Shown piece by piece: positions 14,688 through 14,764 of a DNA stretch of 14,764 bases. The DNA is from Azoarcus sp. (GTDB taxonomy: Bacteria; Pseudomonadota; Gammaproteobacteria; Burkholderiales; Rhodocyclaceae): positions 1-14,764 of the forward strand of contig JAIRWW010000246.1 in the NCBI GenBank assembly GCA_031268685.1, read 5' to 3'. Under the pieces are notes generated by a model that saw only the letters and a list, made by a program, of their open reading frames with translations, was not told where the DNA came from and made no database searches. Every line of letters begins with the position of its first letter. The first letter of the stretch is position 1. The position numbers and the translations under genes are program-made.

Positions 14688-14717
14688 AGTATGCGCGGCG
14701 CAGCGCACGGTTGTCAA
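14688..14717 (-). promoter_or_regulatory. sigma-70 promoter of the RNA unit upstream of rtcB
   Basis: On the minus strand a perfect TTGACA (14717-14712) is followed after 18 bp by CATACT (14693-14688, four of six matches). The start would be near 14681. It is the only perfect -35 hexamer that I found correctly placed in the window. Confidence 0.65.
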
Positions 14718-14764
14718 ATCTTCGGCACTCTCTGCGCGCCATTTTTTCGGCATCCCCCCGGGCA

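Noticed and set aside
14401..14742. 113-residue minus-strand ORF near the right edge
   Set aside because: It runs through the promoter, the GC hairpin and the terminator and has no ribosome-binding site at its first ATG; RNA structure explains the region better.

Overview
The window reads as chromosomal DNA of a GC-rich betaproteobacterium. Every gene in the main block has its closest recognisable relatives in that class. The run (TPR protein)-lolB-ispE-tRNA-Gln-prs-rplY-pth-ychF is a gene order I associate with Betaproteobacteria. The genus cannot be fixed from the sequence alone.

Layout. (1) 1-1570, minus strand: the N-terminal ~523 codons of a bacterial dynamin-like GTPase, cut by the left edge. 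(2) 1852-8817, plus strand: a tightly packed housekeeping block. It holds a secreted TPR protein, the outer-membrane lipoprotein factor LolB, IspE (isoprenoid precursors), an embedded tRNA-Gln(TTG), Prs (PRPP synthesis), L25/Ctc, peptidyl-tRNA hydrolase and the YchF ATPase. Several junctions overlap (TTGA at TPR/lolB, ATGA at pth/ychF). A hairpin follows the tRNA and a good intrinsic terminator follows prs, so the block is probably several overlapping transcripts. (3) 8922-10559, plus: an ABC-F ATPase of the YbiT type with its own -10 box. (4) 10654-11846, plus: a two-gene alkylation-repair operon (AlkA-like glycosylase plus Ogt-type methyltransferase) with clearly lower GC than its neighbours, probably acquired. 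(5) 11889-14717, minus: a TauE/SafE-like membrane protein, a 66-residue basic protein with a very strong ribosome-binding site, a possible 39-residue ORF coupled to it, and the RNA ligase RtcB.

The least expected part is the ~360 bp upstream of rtcB (14354-14717). On the minus strand it holds a consensus -35 box, a 13-codon ORF with a strong ribosome-binding site, a very stable GC hairpin, an intrinsic terminator and a second perfect hairpin, and only then rtcB. This looks like either an independent small RNA gene of ~230 nt or a transcriptional attenuator controlling rtcB.

Functionally the window links RNA metabolism and translation (tRNA-Gln, Prs, L25, Pth, YchF, ABC-F, RtcB), envelope biogenesis (LolB, IspE, TPR, dynamin) and DNA alkylation repair (AlkA, Ogt). 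No IS element, CRISPR array or phage gene was seen.
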